Below, in pieces: positions 42,305 through 50,240 of a stretch of DNA of 64,000 nt. This DNA comes from Streptomyces fumanus. Lineage in GTDB: Bacteria; Actinomycetota; Actinomycetes; Streptomycetales; Streptomycetaceae. The stretch lies in NCBI RefSeq assembly GCF_014655295.1, contig NZ_BNBI01000008.1, positions 62,001 through 126,000 on the forward strand. Reading direction: 5' to 3'. The translations under genes and the position numbers were made by a program. Position 1 is the stretch's first letter, and every line of letters begins with the position of its first letter. Under the pieces are notes generated by a model. It searched no databases. It saw only the letters and a list, made by a program, of their open reading frames with translations, and was not told the DNA's origin.

Positions 42305-43564
42305 CTACTCCGGCAGCGGGCGGGGTGGCCGCGGGCCGGTGTAGTGGCCGCGCGGGCGCATCCGCAGGGGGCGTTCGGCGTACTCCTCCAGCGCGTGTGC
42401 GATCCAGCCCGCCGTCCGGGCCACGGCGAAGATCGTCTCGCCGGCGGTGGCGGGCATCCCGGACGACGCGGTCAGGACGGCGAGCGCCAGGTCGACGTTG
42501 GGGTGCAGCGGCGCGTGGCGGGCGGCGGTGGCCGCGACGTCCCGGGCCGCCGCGAGCGCGGGTGCCGCCCGGGGGATCTCCTCCAGGGCGGCGAACAGGG
42601 CACGCGCGCGTGGGTCCTCGCCGGAGTACAGACGGTGGCCGAGCCCCGGAACGCGCCGCCCGGCCCGCAGTTCCCCGGCGACCACGGGGGCCGCGCTGCC
42701 CTGATCGAGGACCTCCAGCAGCATCTTGTGGGCGAGGCCGCCGGCCGCCCCGTGCAACGGGCCCTCGATCACGCCGAGCCCGGCGGACACGGCCGCGTAG
42801 GCGTGGGCCCGGGCCGACGCGGCGACCCGCACGGCCAGCGTCGAGGCGGCCAGGTCGTGGTCGGCGAGCAGGCCGAGGGCGAGGTCCAGGGCGCGCAGTC
42901 CCGCCTCGTCCGCGGGCCAGCCGCTCAGCCGTGCCCACAGGCGGTGGGCGAGGGGACCGTCGTCGACGTGGTCGCGGCGCACGGTCGGCAGGGCGGCCAC
43001 GAGGGTGGGGAGGAGCGTCCGCGCGGTGCCCAGCACCGCCTCCTCGGCCAGGTCGAAGCGGAGCGGGTCGGCGGTGGCGGCGGCGATCACGGCGACCCGG
43101 AGCCGGTCGGCGGGCCCGGCGTGCTCGGGCAGCGCGTCGACGGCACGGCGGGCGACGGCGACGGAGGTCTCGGGGGCGGCGAAGGTGACTCCGGGGCGGA
43201 GCGTCCCGGTCCACAGCCACTCGGCCACCTCCTCGTAGGTGTGCCGCTCGGCCAGCTCCACCGCGTCGATCCCCCGGAAGTAGTACCGGTCGCCGTCGAT
43301 GAGCGTGATGCGGGTCCGTACCGACAGCTCGCCACCGGCAGCCGGGTCGGTGCCGCCGCCACGCCTGTTGCGGCGGGCCAGCGCCTGGACCTCGTCGGCG
43401 TCGAAGGTGCTGCCGCGTCCGCCGGGGGCACGCCGGCTGCTGAGCTGACCGCGGCTGACGTACGCGTACACCGTCTCCGGCTTCACGCCCAGGAGTTCGG
43501 CGGCCTCCTTGGTGCTCAGCCGCCGCTCGGCGTCGGCGGGACGGCCGGGCTCTTGATCGCGCAT
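42305..43564 (-). CDS. Citrate synthase with N-terminal helix-turn-helix domain
   Basis: This 419-residue protein starts with an excisionase/MerR-like HTH (RLSTKEAAELLGVKPETVYA, about residues 14-60), then a citrate synthase fold. The catalytic set is intact: His in ADHDLAAST, His in GLGHRLY and Asp in NVDLALAVL, with GPLHGAAGG between. Oxaloacetate and acetyl-CoA or a close analogue are expected substrates. The HTH suggests DNA binding, perhaps at the direct repeats in the divergent promoter. ATG 43564 is used; ATG 43582 is an alternative. Combined enzyme-regulator function is inference. Confidence 0.85.
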   Translation of the reverse strand: MRDQEPGRPADAERRLSTKEAAELLGVKPETVYAYVSRGQLSSRRAPGGRGSTFDADEVQALARRNRRGGGTDPAAGGELSVRTRITLIDGDRYYFRGIDAVELAERHTYEEVAEWLWTGTLRPGVTFAAPETSVAVARRAVDALPEHAGPADRLRVAVIAAATADPLRFDLAEEAVLGTARTLLPTLVAALPTVRRDHVDDGPLAHRLWARLSGWPADEAGLRALDLALGLLADHDLAASTLAVRVAASARAHAYAAVSAGLGVIEGPLHGAAGGLAHKMLLEVLDQGSAAPVVAGELRAGRRVPGLGHRLYSGEDPRARALFAALEEIPRAAPALAAARDVAATAARHAPLHPNVDLALAVLTASSGMPATAGETIFAVARTAGWIAHALEEYAERPLRMRPRGHYTGPRPPRPLPE

Positions 43565-43620
43565 GGGGGTCACCGTATCCATCCTCGGCGGGCATCTGGA
43601 CGTTCGGCCGGACACATGTT

Positions 43621-43662
43621 GACTGGATCAATATTGACAGATCCTCGATCAATTATGGACAG
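43621..43662. promoter_or_regulatory. Direct-repeat operator candidate between the citrate synthase genes
   Basis: GATCAATATTGACAG (43626-43640) and GATCAATTATGGACAG (43647-43662) repeat with a 21-bp period, two helical turns, in an AT-rich patch of the 123-bp divergent gap. TTGATC and GATCAA half-sites could bind a dimeric HTH protein. Confidence 0.65.
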
Positions 43663-43687
43663 TCGAGTCAAGCCGAGGGAGGCAATC

Positions 43688-44854
43688 ATGTCCGTCAACA
43701 GGTCCACAGCCACACTTGTCGACGTACCGCGAGGACTCGCGGGTGTCGTCGTCACCGACACCGAGATCGGCGACGTCCGGGGGACCGAGGGCTTCTACCA
43801 CTACCGGCAGTACTCCGCCGTCGACCTGGCCCGCACCCGCGGCTTCGAGGACGTCTGGCACCTGCTCGTGCACGGCGCCCTGCCGGACGCCGGCCGGAGC
43901 GCCGCCTTCATCGCCGAGACCGCCGCGCTGCGCCGCCTGCCCGAGGAGGTACGGGCGGCGCTGCCCGCGGTCGCCGCGGCCGGCGCCCGGTCCGGCCCGC
44001 TCGCCGGGATGCGCACGGCCCTGTCCCTGCTGGGCGCGGCGCACGGCTTCCGGCCGGTCTACGACATCGACGCCGACCGGCGCCGCCACGACACCCTCGT
44101 CGCGGTCGCCGCCGTGCCCACCCTGATCACCGCGCTGTACCGGCTGGGGCGGGGGCTGCGTCCGGTGGAGCCGCGCGAGGACCTCCCCTACGCCGCGAAC
44201 TACCTGTACATGCTCACCGGTGAGGAGCCCGACGAGCGGCGGGCGCGGGCCATCGAGCAGTACTTGATCTCAACCATTGATCACGGCTTCAACGCGTCAA
44301 CGTTCACGGCACGTGTCATCGCGTCGACAGGAGCGGATGTGGCGGCCTGCCTGGCCGGTGCCGTGGCGGCGCTGTCCGGACCGCTGCACGGCGGGGCGCC
44401 CAGCCGTGCGCTGGACACCCTGGACGCCATCGGCACCCCCGACCGCATCGACTCCTGGATCCGTGAGCGGGTGCTGGCGGGCGAACGCGTCATGGGCTTC
44501 GGTCACGCCGTCTACCGCACCGAGGACCCCCGTTCGCGGATGCTGCGGGAGGTGGCCCGGGGGTTCGGCGGCCCCCGGGTCGAGTTCGCCGTCGAGGTCG
44601 AGCGCCGGGTCGAGGCGATCCTCGCGGAGCTGAAGCCGGGCCGGGAGCTGCACACCAACGTGGAGTTCTACGCGGGTGTGGTCATGGAACTCTGCGGACT
44701 GCCACGGGAGATGTTCACCCCGACGTTCGCCGCGGGGCGGGTCGTGGGCTGGAGCGCGAACATCCTGGAACAGGCCCAGGACTCCAAGATCATCCGCCCG
44801 GCGGCGCGGTACGTGGGCCCGCCGGCACTGGTGGCGGTGCCCGAAAGGGGCTGA
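43688..44854 (+). CDS. Citrate synthase-family enzyme with Glu at the catalytic Asp position
   Basis: This 388-residue protein is a type II-like citrate or methylcitrate synthase. His199 (IDHGFNAST) and His273 (GFGHAVYR) correspond to the two catalytic histidines, but the usual NVDFY aspartate is Glu326 (NVEFYAG). The substitution keeps the charge but moves the carboxylate, so activity or substrate may differ. GAGGGAGG precedes the ATG. It is divergent from the HTH-citrate synthase, and codons 192-220 around His199 use unusually many A/T-ending codons. Confidence 0.85.
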   Translation: MSVNRSTATLVDVPRGLAGVVVTDTEIGDVRGTEGFYHYRQYSAVDLARTRGFEDVWHLLVHGALPDAGRSAAFIAETAALRRLPEEVRAALPAVAAAGARSGPLAGMRTALSLLGAAHGFRPVYDIDADRRRHDTLVAVAAVPTLITALYRLGRGLRPVEPREDLPYAANYLYMLTGEEPDERRARAIEQYLISTIDHGFNASTFTARVIASTGADVAACLAGAVAALSGPLHGGAPSRALDTLDAIGTPDRIDSWIRERVLAGERVMGFGHAVYRTEDPRSRMLREVARGFGGPRVEFAVEVERRVEAILAELKPGRELHTNVEFYAGVVMELCGLPREMFTPTFAAGRVVGWSANILEQAQDSKIIRPAARYVGPPALVAVPERG

Positions 44855-45063
44855 GCGTTCCGTCATGCACCGGAAGTGGGTGCAGGAAGTGCCTCAAGGC
44901 GCGTAGCTGCCCAAGAACCCCCGAAGAAAGCGGGCGGCCTGGTGCCGTTCTGGGGCGCCAGGCCGCATCCACGGGGCGTCGAGCAGGGACCGGGGTGGCG
45001 GGCTGCTCGCCGGAGGGACGGTCCGGGCATCGGTGGGTGCGGCCGGGGACGTGGACGGTGACG

Positions 45064-45300
45064 TCAGGCGTCGGGGATGTCCGCCTTGGCGCGGATCAGG
45101 GTTTCCCGGCTGACGACGACGATGCGTTCGTAGTCCGCGCGGGAGGCGTCGGCTGGCAGCTCGCGCTCCAGCGCCTCGGTGGCCTCGGTGCCGATGACGG
45201 CGAAGTTGCCGTCGCTCAGCTCGAACACGTCGGGGCAGTTGGCTCCTGAGTTGCTGCCACGGGCGCTCGGAGGCACACCAATACGGCGCACGATCTTCAA
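45064..45300 (-). CDS. Small conserved hypothetical protein
   Basis: This is a 78-residue acidic protein (CPDVFELSDGNFAVIG then TEATEALERELPADA and ERIVVVSRETLIRAKADIP) that I know only as a recurrent Streptomyces small protein without function. The start is TTG at 45300, with AAGGA 6-10 nt upstream. No membrane segment or cysteine cluster is present (one cysteine). It stands alone. Confidence 0.65.
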   Translation of the reverse strand: MKIVRRIGVPPSARGSNSGANCPDVFELSDGNFAVIGTEATEALERELPADASRADYERIVVVSRETLIRAKADIPDA

Positions 45301-45429
45301 GGGGTGTCCTTAAGGCATGGGTGGACTTGGTGCGGGCAGAACGCTACTGGGTTTACATGACGCGCGTGTGTACAGACGTGCAAAGCGTGTCCCGTGGTGT
45401 CATGTGCAACCCGGAGGGTTGACGAGGCG

Positions 45430-45981
45430 TCAGTCGGACGGCGGGGTGCCCACCACCCACCACTCGTCCGTATCGGCCTCGTCCAGCTCCTTCACCAGGG
45501 CATCCACCATGCGCCCGATCCTCGCCTCGTCGGAGGTCTGCTTCAGCGTGGCGCGTTGGGCTCGCGACGCCTCCCAGTACTCCCGGAACAGCGGGCTCTG
45601 GAAGAACTCCCGCAGATACGTGTACAGCTCCTCCCGGTCCAGGAGCCCGGCTCGGTAGACGTGGTACAGGTAGGCGTACCAGGCGTTGGCGTACAGGAAC
45701 TGCCTGCGCTTCTCCGCCGGTATGGACTTGTCGTACGTGTCGATGACCGAGGCGAGGGAGGGGTCGTCGATCGCCCTCGCCAGCAGCTCCCAGTGCATGC
45801 GCTGCTGATGGGCCAGGGCCCTGCGGCGCGCGGCCAGTTCCTCCACTTCCAGCAGTCGCTCCTGCAGCCGTGCCGCGTCCGCGCGACGCCGACGCCCGGT
45901 CAGCTTCGCGGTGGCGGCGGCGAGCACAAGACCGAACGCGGCGGGACCCACCCCCCTGGCGAAGGCATTTCGTGTGGCCAT
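45430..45981 (-). CDS. DUF6082 family protein
   Basis: This 183-residue protein has a weak N-terminal hydrophobic segment (residues 8-26), an Arg/Ala/Glu-rich coiled-coil region (30-65) and the DUF6082 pattern LLARAIDDPSLASV, RRQFLYANAWYAYLYHVYRAG and FREYWEASRAQRA. Function is unknown. ATG 45981 follows a GGGGG tract. The gene is isolated from the divergent CobW gene by a 318-bp gap. Confidence 0.75.
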   Translation of the reverse strand: MATRNAFARGVGPAAFGLVLAAATAKLTGRRRRADAARLQERLLEVEELAARRRALAHQQRMHWELLARAIDDPSLASVIDTYDKSIPAEKRRQFLYANAWYAYLYHVYRAGLLDREELYTYLREFFQSPLFREYWEASRAQRATLKQTSDEARIGRMVDALVKELDEADTDEWWVVGTPPSD

Positions 45982-46299
45982 GTCAACCCCCGATTCAAGG
46001 CGACCGTCCGCCGGTCGTCGAGTGCGGGTCGGCTGACGGGGACCGGCGAGCGGTGGGCGGCGCTTGCCACCTCCAGGGTGCCGAGCGGCTCTGATCGGCG
46101 GGGAGGCGGAGAGGAGGCGCACGGAGGGAAGCGGGGTCGCACACACCGGCGCCTTCTCCAACGTCTGCCCCAGGGACGCTGCTAACAATCGTTCACTTCG
46201 CCATGATTGCCGGGGCTCGTATCCTGGGTCGGCACCCGGCCTCCGCGCGGTCGGCGAGCCGGGTGCCGGTGTACGCGCAGGCGTGAGAGAGGTCGCACA
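45982..46299. other. Intergenic region upstream of CobW
   Basis: No gene is seen. TAACAATCGTTCAC at 46182-46195 has a small AAC/GTT dyad and TATCCT at 46219-46224 may be a -10. GAGAGG at 46286-46291 is the ribosome site for the GTG at 46300. Confidence 0.45.
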
Positions 46300-47490
46300 G
46301 TGGGGCACAGCCCGAGCCCGCAGATCCCGGTCGTCATCCTCGCCGGATTCCTCGGCTCCGGGAAGACCACCCTGCTCAACCACCTCCTCCACCGCTCCGG
46401 AGGCAGCCGCATCGGCGCGATCGTCAACGACTTCGGCGCCATCGAGATCGACGCCATGGCGGTGGCCGGAGCGCTCGGCGACTCCACCGTCTCGCTCGGC
46501 AACGGCTGCCTGTGCTGCGCCGTCGACCCCGGCGAACTCGACGTCTACCTGGAGCGGCTGGCCCGCCCGGAGACCGGCATCGACGTGATCGTCATCGAGG
46601 CCAGCGGCCTGGCCGAACCCCAGGAACTGGTGCGCATGCTGCTCGCCAGCGAACACCCCGGGATCGTGTACGGCGGTCTGGTCGAGGTCGTCGACGCCGC
46701 CGAGTTCGACGACACCCGGGCCCGGCACCCCGAGATCGACCGGCACCTCGCCCTCGCCGACCTGGTGGTCGTCAACAAGCTCGACCGGGTGACGGACGAG
46801 GAGCGCGTGCTCGCCCTGGTCGGCTCCCTCGCCGACGGCGCGGCCGTCGTCCCGGCCACGTACGGGCGGATCGACCCCGAGTTCCTCTTCGACTGCCGGC
46901 CGAGCGAGGAGCGCGTCGGGCAGTTGTCCTTCGACGATCTGCACGACCACGACCACGCCGACGACGGGGAGGCCGGCCACGCCGAGCACCTGCACAGCGC
47001 CTACGACAGCCTGTCCTTCGTCTCCGACGTCCCGCTCGACCCGCGCCGGCTGATGCGGTTCCTCGACGGCCGGCCGGAGGGCCTGTACCGGATCAAGGGG
47101 TACGTGGACTTCGGGCCGTACGACCCGCGCAAACGGTACGGCGTCCACGCGGTGGGGCGGTTCCTGCGTTTCTACCCGGAGCGCTGGGCGCCCGGCGGCG
47201 AACGCCTGACCCAGCTCGTCCTCATCGGTTCCGGCCTCCACGGGGCCGCGCTCGCCAAGGAACTCCAGGAGTGCCGGAGCGAGGACGCCGCACACGCCGA
47301 CGAGCACGGCATGTGGGGCGTCCTGCGCTACGTACAGGACCCGGACGGTCCCGATCCGGATGGTGCTGATCCGGACGGTGCTGATCCGGACGGTGCTGAT
47401 CCGGACGGTTCCGATCCGGACGGTCGGGAACCGGACGGTCGGGAACCGGACGCGGTGCTGGACCCGGAGAGCTACCAGGACCCGGACTAG
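46300..47490 (+). CDS. CobW/COG0523 family metal-chaperone GTPase
   Basis: This 396-residue G3E GTPase has Walker A GFLGSGKTTLLN (about 16-27), the metal-binding GNGCLCC (CxCC) motif near 67-73, EASGLAEPQ and NKLDRV for guanine recognition, a His/Asp-rich loop HDHDHADDGEAGH, and a CobW C-terminal domain. It likely delivers zinc or another metal to a client. The end carries 15-bp tandem repeats encoding DPDGA that add about 35 residues. GTG 46300 follows GAGAGG. Its stop codon overlaps the parC stop on the other strand. Confidence 0.88.
   Translation: MGHSPSPQIPVVILAGFLGSGKTTLLNHLLHRSGGSRIGAIVNDFGAIEIDAMAVAGALGDSTVSLGNGCLCCAVDPGELDVYLERLARPETGIDVIVIEASGLAEPQELVRMLLASEHPGIVYGGLVEVVDAAEFDDTRARHPEIDRHLALADLVVVNKLDRVTDEERVLALVGSLADGAAVVPATYGRIDPEFLFDCRPSEERVGQLSFDDLHDHDHADDGEAGHAEHLHSAYDSLSFVSDVPLDPRRLMRFLDGRPEGLYRIKGYVDFGPYDPRKRYGVHAVGRFLRFYPERWAPGGERLTQLVLIGSGLHGAALAKELQECRSEDAAHADEHGMWGVLRYVQDPDGPDPDGADPDGADPDGADPDGSDPDGREPDGREPDAVLDPESYQDPD
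47339..47454 (+). repeat. 15-bp tandem repeats in the CobW C terminus
   Basis: GATCCGGACGGTGCT-type units occur about seven times in phase, with TCC and GGG-AA variants, encoding DPDGA, DPDGS and EPDGR. An in-frame variable-number repeat at a protein end is likely polymorphic. Confidence 0.85.
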
Positions 47491-49940
47491 GCCGGACCCG
47501 CCACCACCGCCACCGTCTTGGGCAGGGACACGCCCGAGCCGTCCCGGCGGGGGTCGATCTCCGGGAGGGAGACGGGTGTGCCGTTCTTCTGGGCGGCGCG
47601 GGCCGGAGCCGGGCCCGCCCAGGCCAGGGACAGGCAGTCCTCGCCCTTGAGGAACCGCTGGCAGCGCACCCCGCCCGTGGCCCGGCCCTTGCGCGGGAAC
47701 TGGTCGAACGGCGTCATCTTGGCCGTGGTCTGCACCGAGTCGTCCAGTGTGCCGCGCGAGCCCGCCACGGTGAACACCACCGCGTCCGCCGCCGGGTCGA
47801 CGGCCGTGAAGGAGATGACCTTCGCGCCCTCGCCGAGCTTGATGCCGGCGACACCGCCCGCCGCGCGGCCCTGCGGACGCACCTGGGACGCCTGGTAGCG
47901 CAGCAGTTGTGCGTCGTCCGTGATGAAGACGAGGTCCTCGTCGCCGGTGCGCAGTTCGACCGCGCCGACGATCCGGTCGCCCTCCTTGAGGGTGATGACC
48001 TCCAGCTCCTCCTTGTTACCCGGATAGTCGGGCACCACCCGCTTGACGACGCCCTGTTCCGTGCCGAGGGCGAGGCCCGGGGACGACTCGTCGAGGGTGG
48101 TCAGGCAGACCACCGTCTCGTCGTCCTCCAGGGAGACGAACTCCGCCAGTGGCGCGCCGCCCGCCAGGTTGGGTACCGGCATGTCCTCGGGGAGCTGCGG
48201 CAGGTCGACGACGTTGATCCGCAGCAGCCGCCCGGCGGAGGTGACCACGCCGATCTCGCCCCGCGCGGTGGCCGGCACCGCGGAGACGATCACGTCGTGC
48301 TTGATCCGCTTGGCGCCGGCGCCGGACGGAAGGGGCTCGCCGTTCGCCGTGCGGGCCAGCAGGCCGGTGGAGGACAGCAGCACCCGGCACGGGTCGTCGG
48401 CGACCTGGAGCGGCACGGCGGCGGGTGTCGCGGCCGACTCCAGCAGCACCGTACGGCGGTCGGTGCCGAACTTCTTGGCCACCGCCGCCAGTTCGGCCGA
48501 GACCAGCTTGCGCAGCTCGGCGTCCGAGTCGAGGATCCGGGTCAGCTCCTCGATCTCCGCGTTCAGCCGGTCCTTCTCGGCCTCCAGCTCGATGCGGTCG
48601 TACTTGGTGAGCCGGCGCAGCGGCGTGTCCAGGATGTACTGGGTCTGCACGTCGCTCAGCGAGAACCGCTCGATCAGGCGCTGCTTGGCCTGCGCGGAGT
48701 TCTCGCTGGAGCGGATCAGCCGGATGACCTCGTCGATGTCGACCAGCGCGGTGAGCAGGCCCTCGACCAGGTGCAGGCGGTCCCGCCGCTTGCCCCGGCG
48801 GAACTCGCTGCGGCGGCGTACGACGGTGAAGCGGTGGTCGAGGTAGACCTCCAGCAGCTCCTTCAGGCCCAGGGTGAGGGGCTGGCCGTCCACCAGGGCG
48901 ACGTTGTTGATGCCGAAGGACTCCTCCATGGGCGTCAGCTTGTAGAGCTGCTCCAGGACCGCCTCCGGCACGAAGCCGTTCTTGATCTCGATGACCAGGC
49001 GCAGCCCGTGCTCACGGTCGGTGAGGTCCTTGACGTCGGCGATGCCCTGGAGCTTCTTCGCGCCGACCAGGTCCTTGATCTTGGCGATGACCTTCTCCGG
49101 GCCGACCGTGAAGGGCAGCTCGGTGACGACCAGGCCCTTGCGGCGGGCCGTCACCGTCTCCACGGACACCGTCGCGCGGATCTTGAAGGTGCCGCGGCCG
49201 GTCTCGTAGGCGTCCCGGATGCCGGGCAGGCCGACGATCCGGCCGCCGGTGGGCAGGTCCGGGCCGGGGACGTGCTTCATCAGGGCGTCGAGGTCGGCGT
49301 TCGGGTGCCGGATCAGGTGGCGGGCGGCGGCGATGACCTCGCGCAGGTTGTGCGGCGGCATGTTCGTCGCCATGCCGACGGCGATCCCCGAGGCGCCGTT
49401 GACCAGGAGGTTCGGGAAGGCGGCGGGGAGGGCTTCCGGCTCCTGCTCCTGGCCGTCGTAGTTGGGGGCGAAGTCGACGGTGTCCTCGTCGATGGACTCC
49501 GTCATCAGGCTGGTCGCCTCGGCCATCCGGCACTCGGTGTACCGCATGGCGGCCGGCGGGTCGTCGTTGCCCAGCGAGCCGAAGTTGCCGTGGCCGTCGA
49601 CCAGGGGCACCCGCATGGAGAACGGCTGGGCCATGCGCACCAGGGCGTCGTAGATGGACGCGTCACCGTGCGGGTGGAGCTTGCCCATCACCTCGCCGAC
49701 GACCCGGGCGCACTTGACATAGCCGCGCTCGGGCCTGAGGCCCATCTCGTTCATCTGGTAGACGATGCGGCGGTGCACCGGCTTGAGGCCGTCCCGGGCG
49801 TCCGGCAGGGCACGGGAGTAGATGACCGAGTACGCGTACTCGAGAAACGAGCCCTGCATCTCGTCGACGACGTCGATGTCGAGGATCTTCTCCTCGTAGG
49901 CGTCGTCGGGCGGCGGGGTCTTCGTACTACGGCGGGCCAT
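47487..49940 (-). CDS. parC: DNA topoisomerase IV subunit A (ParC)
   Basis: This 817-residue type IIA topoisomerase A subunit cuts and rejoins DNA through Tyr134 (MRYTECRM). The quinolone region reads HGDASIYDALVRMAQPFSM at 91-109, with Ala94 at the position of E. coli GyrA Ser83. The C-terminal β-pinwheel has degenerate repeats such as RTANGEPLPSG and LRYQASQVRPQGRAAGG. AAGGAG lies 10 nt before ATG 49940. It pairs with ParE at 31538-33661, 14 kb away and transcribed in the opposite direction. CTAG at 47487-47490 is shared by both convergent stop codons. Confidence 0.93.
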   Translation of the reverse strand: MARRSTKTPPPDDAYEEKILDIDVVDEMQGSFLEYAYSVIYSRALPDARDGLKPVHRRIVYQMNEMGLRPERGYVKCARVVGEVMGKLHPHGDASIYDALVRMAQPFSMRVPLVDGHGNFGSLGNDDPPAAMRYTECRMAEATSLMTESIDEDTVDFAPNYDGQEQEPEALPAAFPNLLVNGASGIAVGMATNMPPHNLREVIAAARHLIRHPNADLDALMKHVPGPDLPTGGRIVGLPGIRDAYETGRGTFKIRATVSVETVTARRKGLVVTELPFTVGPEKVIAKIKDLVGAKKLQGIADVKDLTDREHGLRLVIEIKNGFVPEAVLEQLYKLTPMEESFGINNVALVDGQPLTLGLKELLEVYLDHRFTVVRRRSEFRRGKRRDRLHLVEGLLTALVDIDEVIRLIRSSENSAQAKQRLIERFSLSDVQTQYILDTPLRRLTKYDRIELEAEKDRLNAEIEELTRILDSDAELRKLVSAELAAVAKKFGTDRRTVLLESAATPAAVPLQVADDPCRVLLSSTGLLARTANGEPLPSGAGAKRIKHDVIVSAVPATARGEIGVVTSAGRLLRINVVDLPQLPEDMPVPNLAGGAPLAEFVSLEDDETVVCLTTLDESSPGLALGTEQGVVKRVVPDYPGNKEELEVITLKEGDRIVGAVELRTGDEDLVFITDDAQLLRYQASQVRPQGRAAGGVAGIKLGEGAKVISFTAVDPAADAVVFTVAGSRGTLDDSVQTTAKMTPFDQFPRKGRATGGVRCQRFLKGEDCLSLAWAGPAPARAAQKNGTPVSLPEIDPRRDGSGVSLPKTVAVVAGPA

Positions 49941-50240
49941 CGCTGCCGGCTCCTTGCTGAAGCGTGAACGGTGATCTGACGCGGTCCATTGTGGACCGCG
50001 GCACTGACAGCGACCGACCAGGACCCTTCGCGGTCGGTCGGCCCGGTGCTGCCCGCAGGGTACGCCCTCGGCCCCGCCGCCCCGGTCACCGCGTGCTCGC
50101 TCTGGGCGTAGCGGCACCGGGAACCGCACCGGTCGTCCGCGCGCTTGCATACAGTGGCAGGACCGGCAGGAATGGCACGGTTCCGACCGGTGAACCAGCA
50201 CAGTGAATCCGTCCAGGTTTCCGCGATCGAAGGGACGTAC

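Noticed and set aside
46182..46212. Zur box upstream of the CobW gene
   Set aside because: TAACAATCGTTCAC has only a short dyad and too few matches to the Zur consensus I recall.
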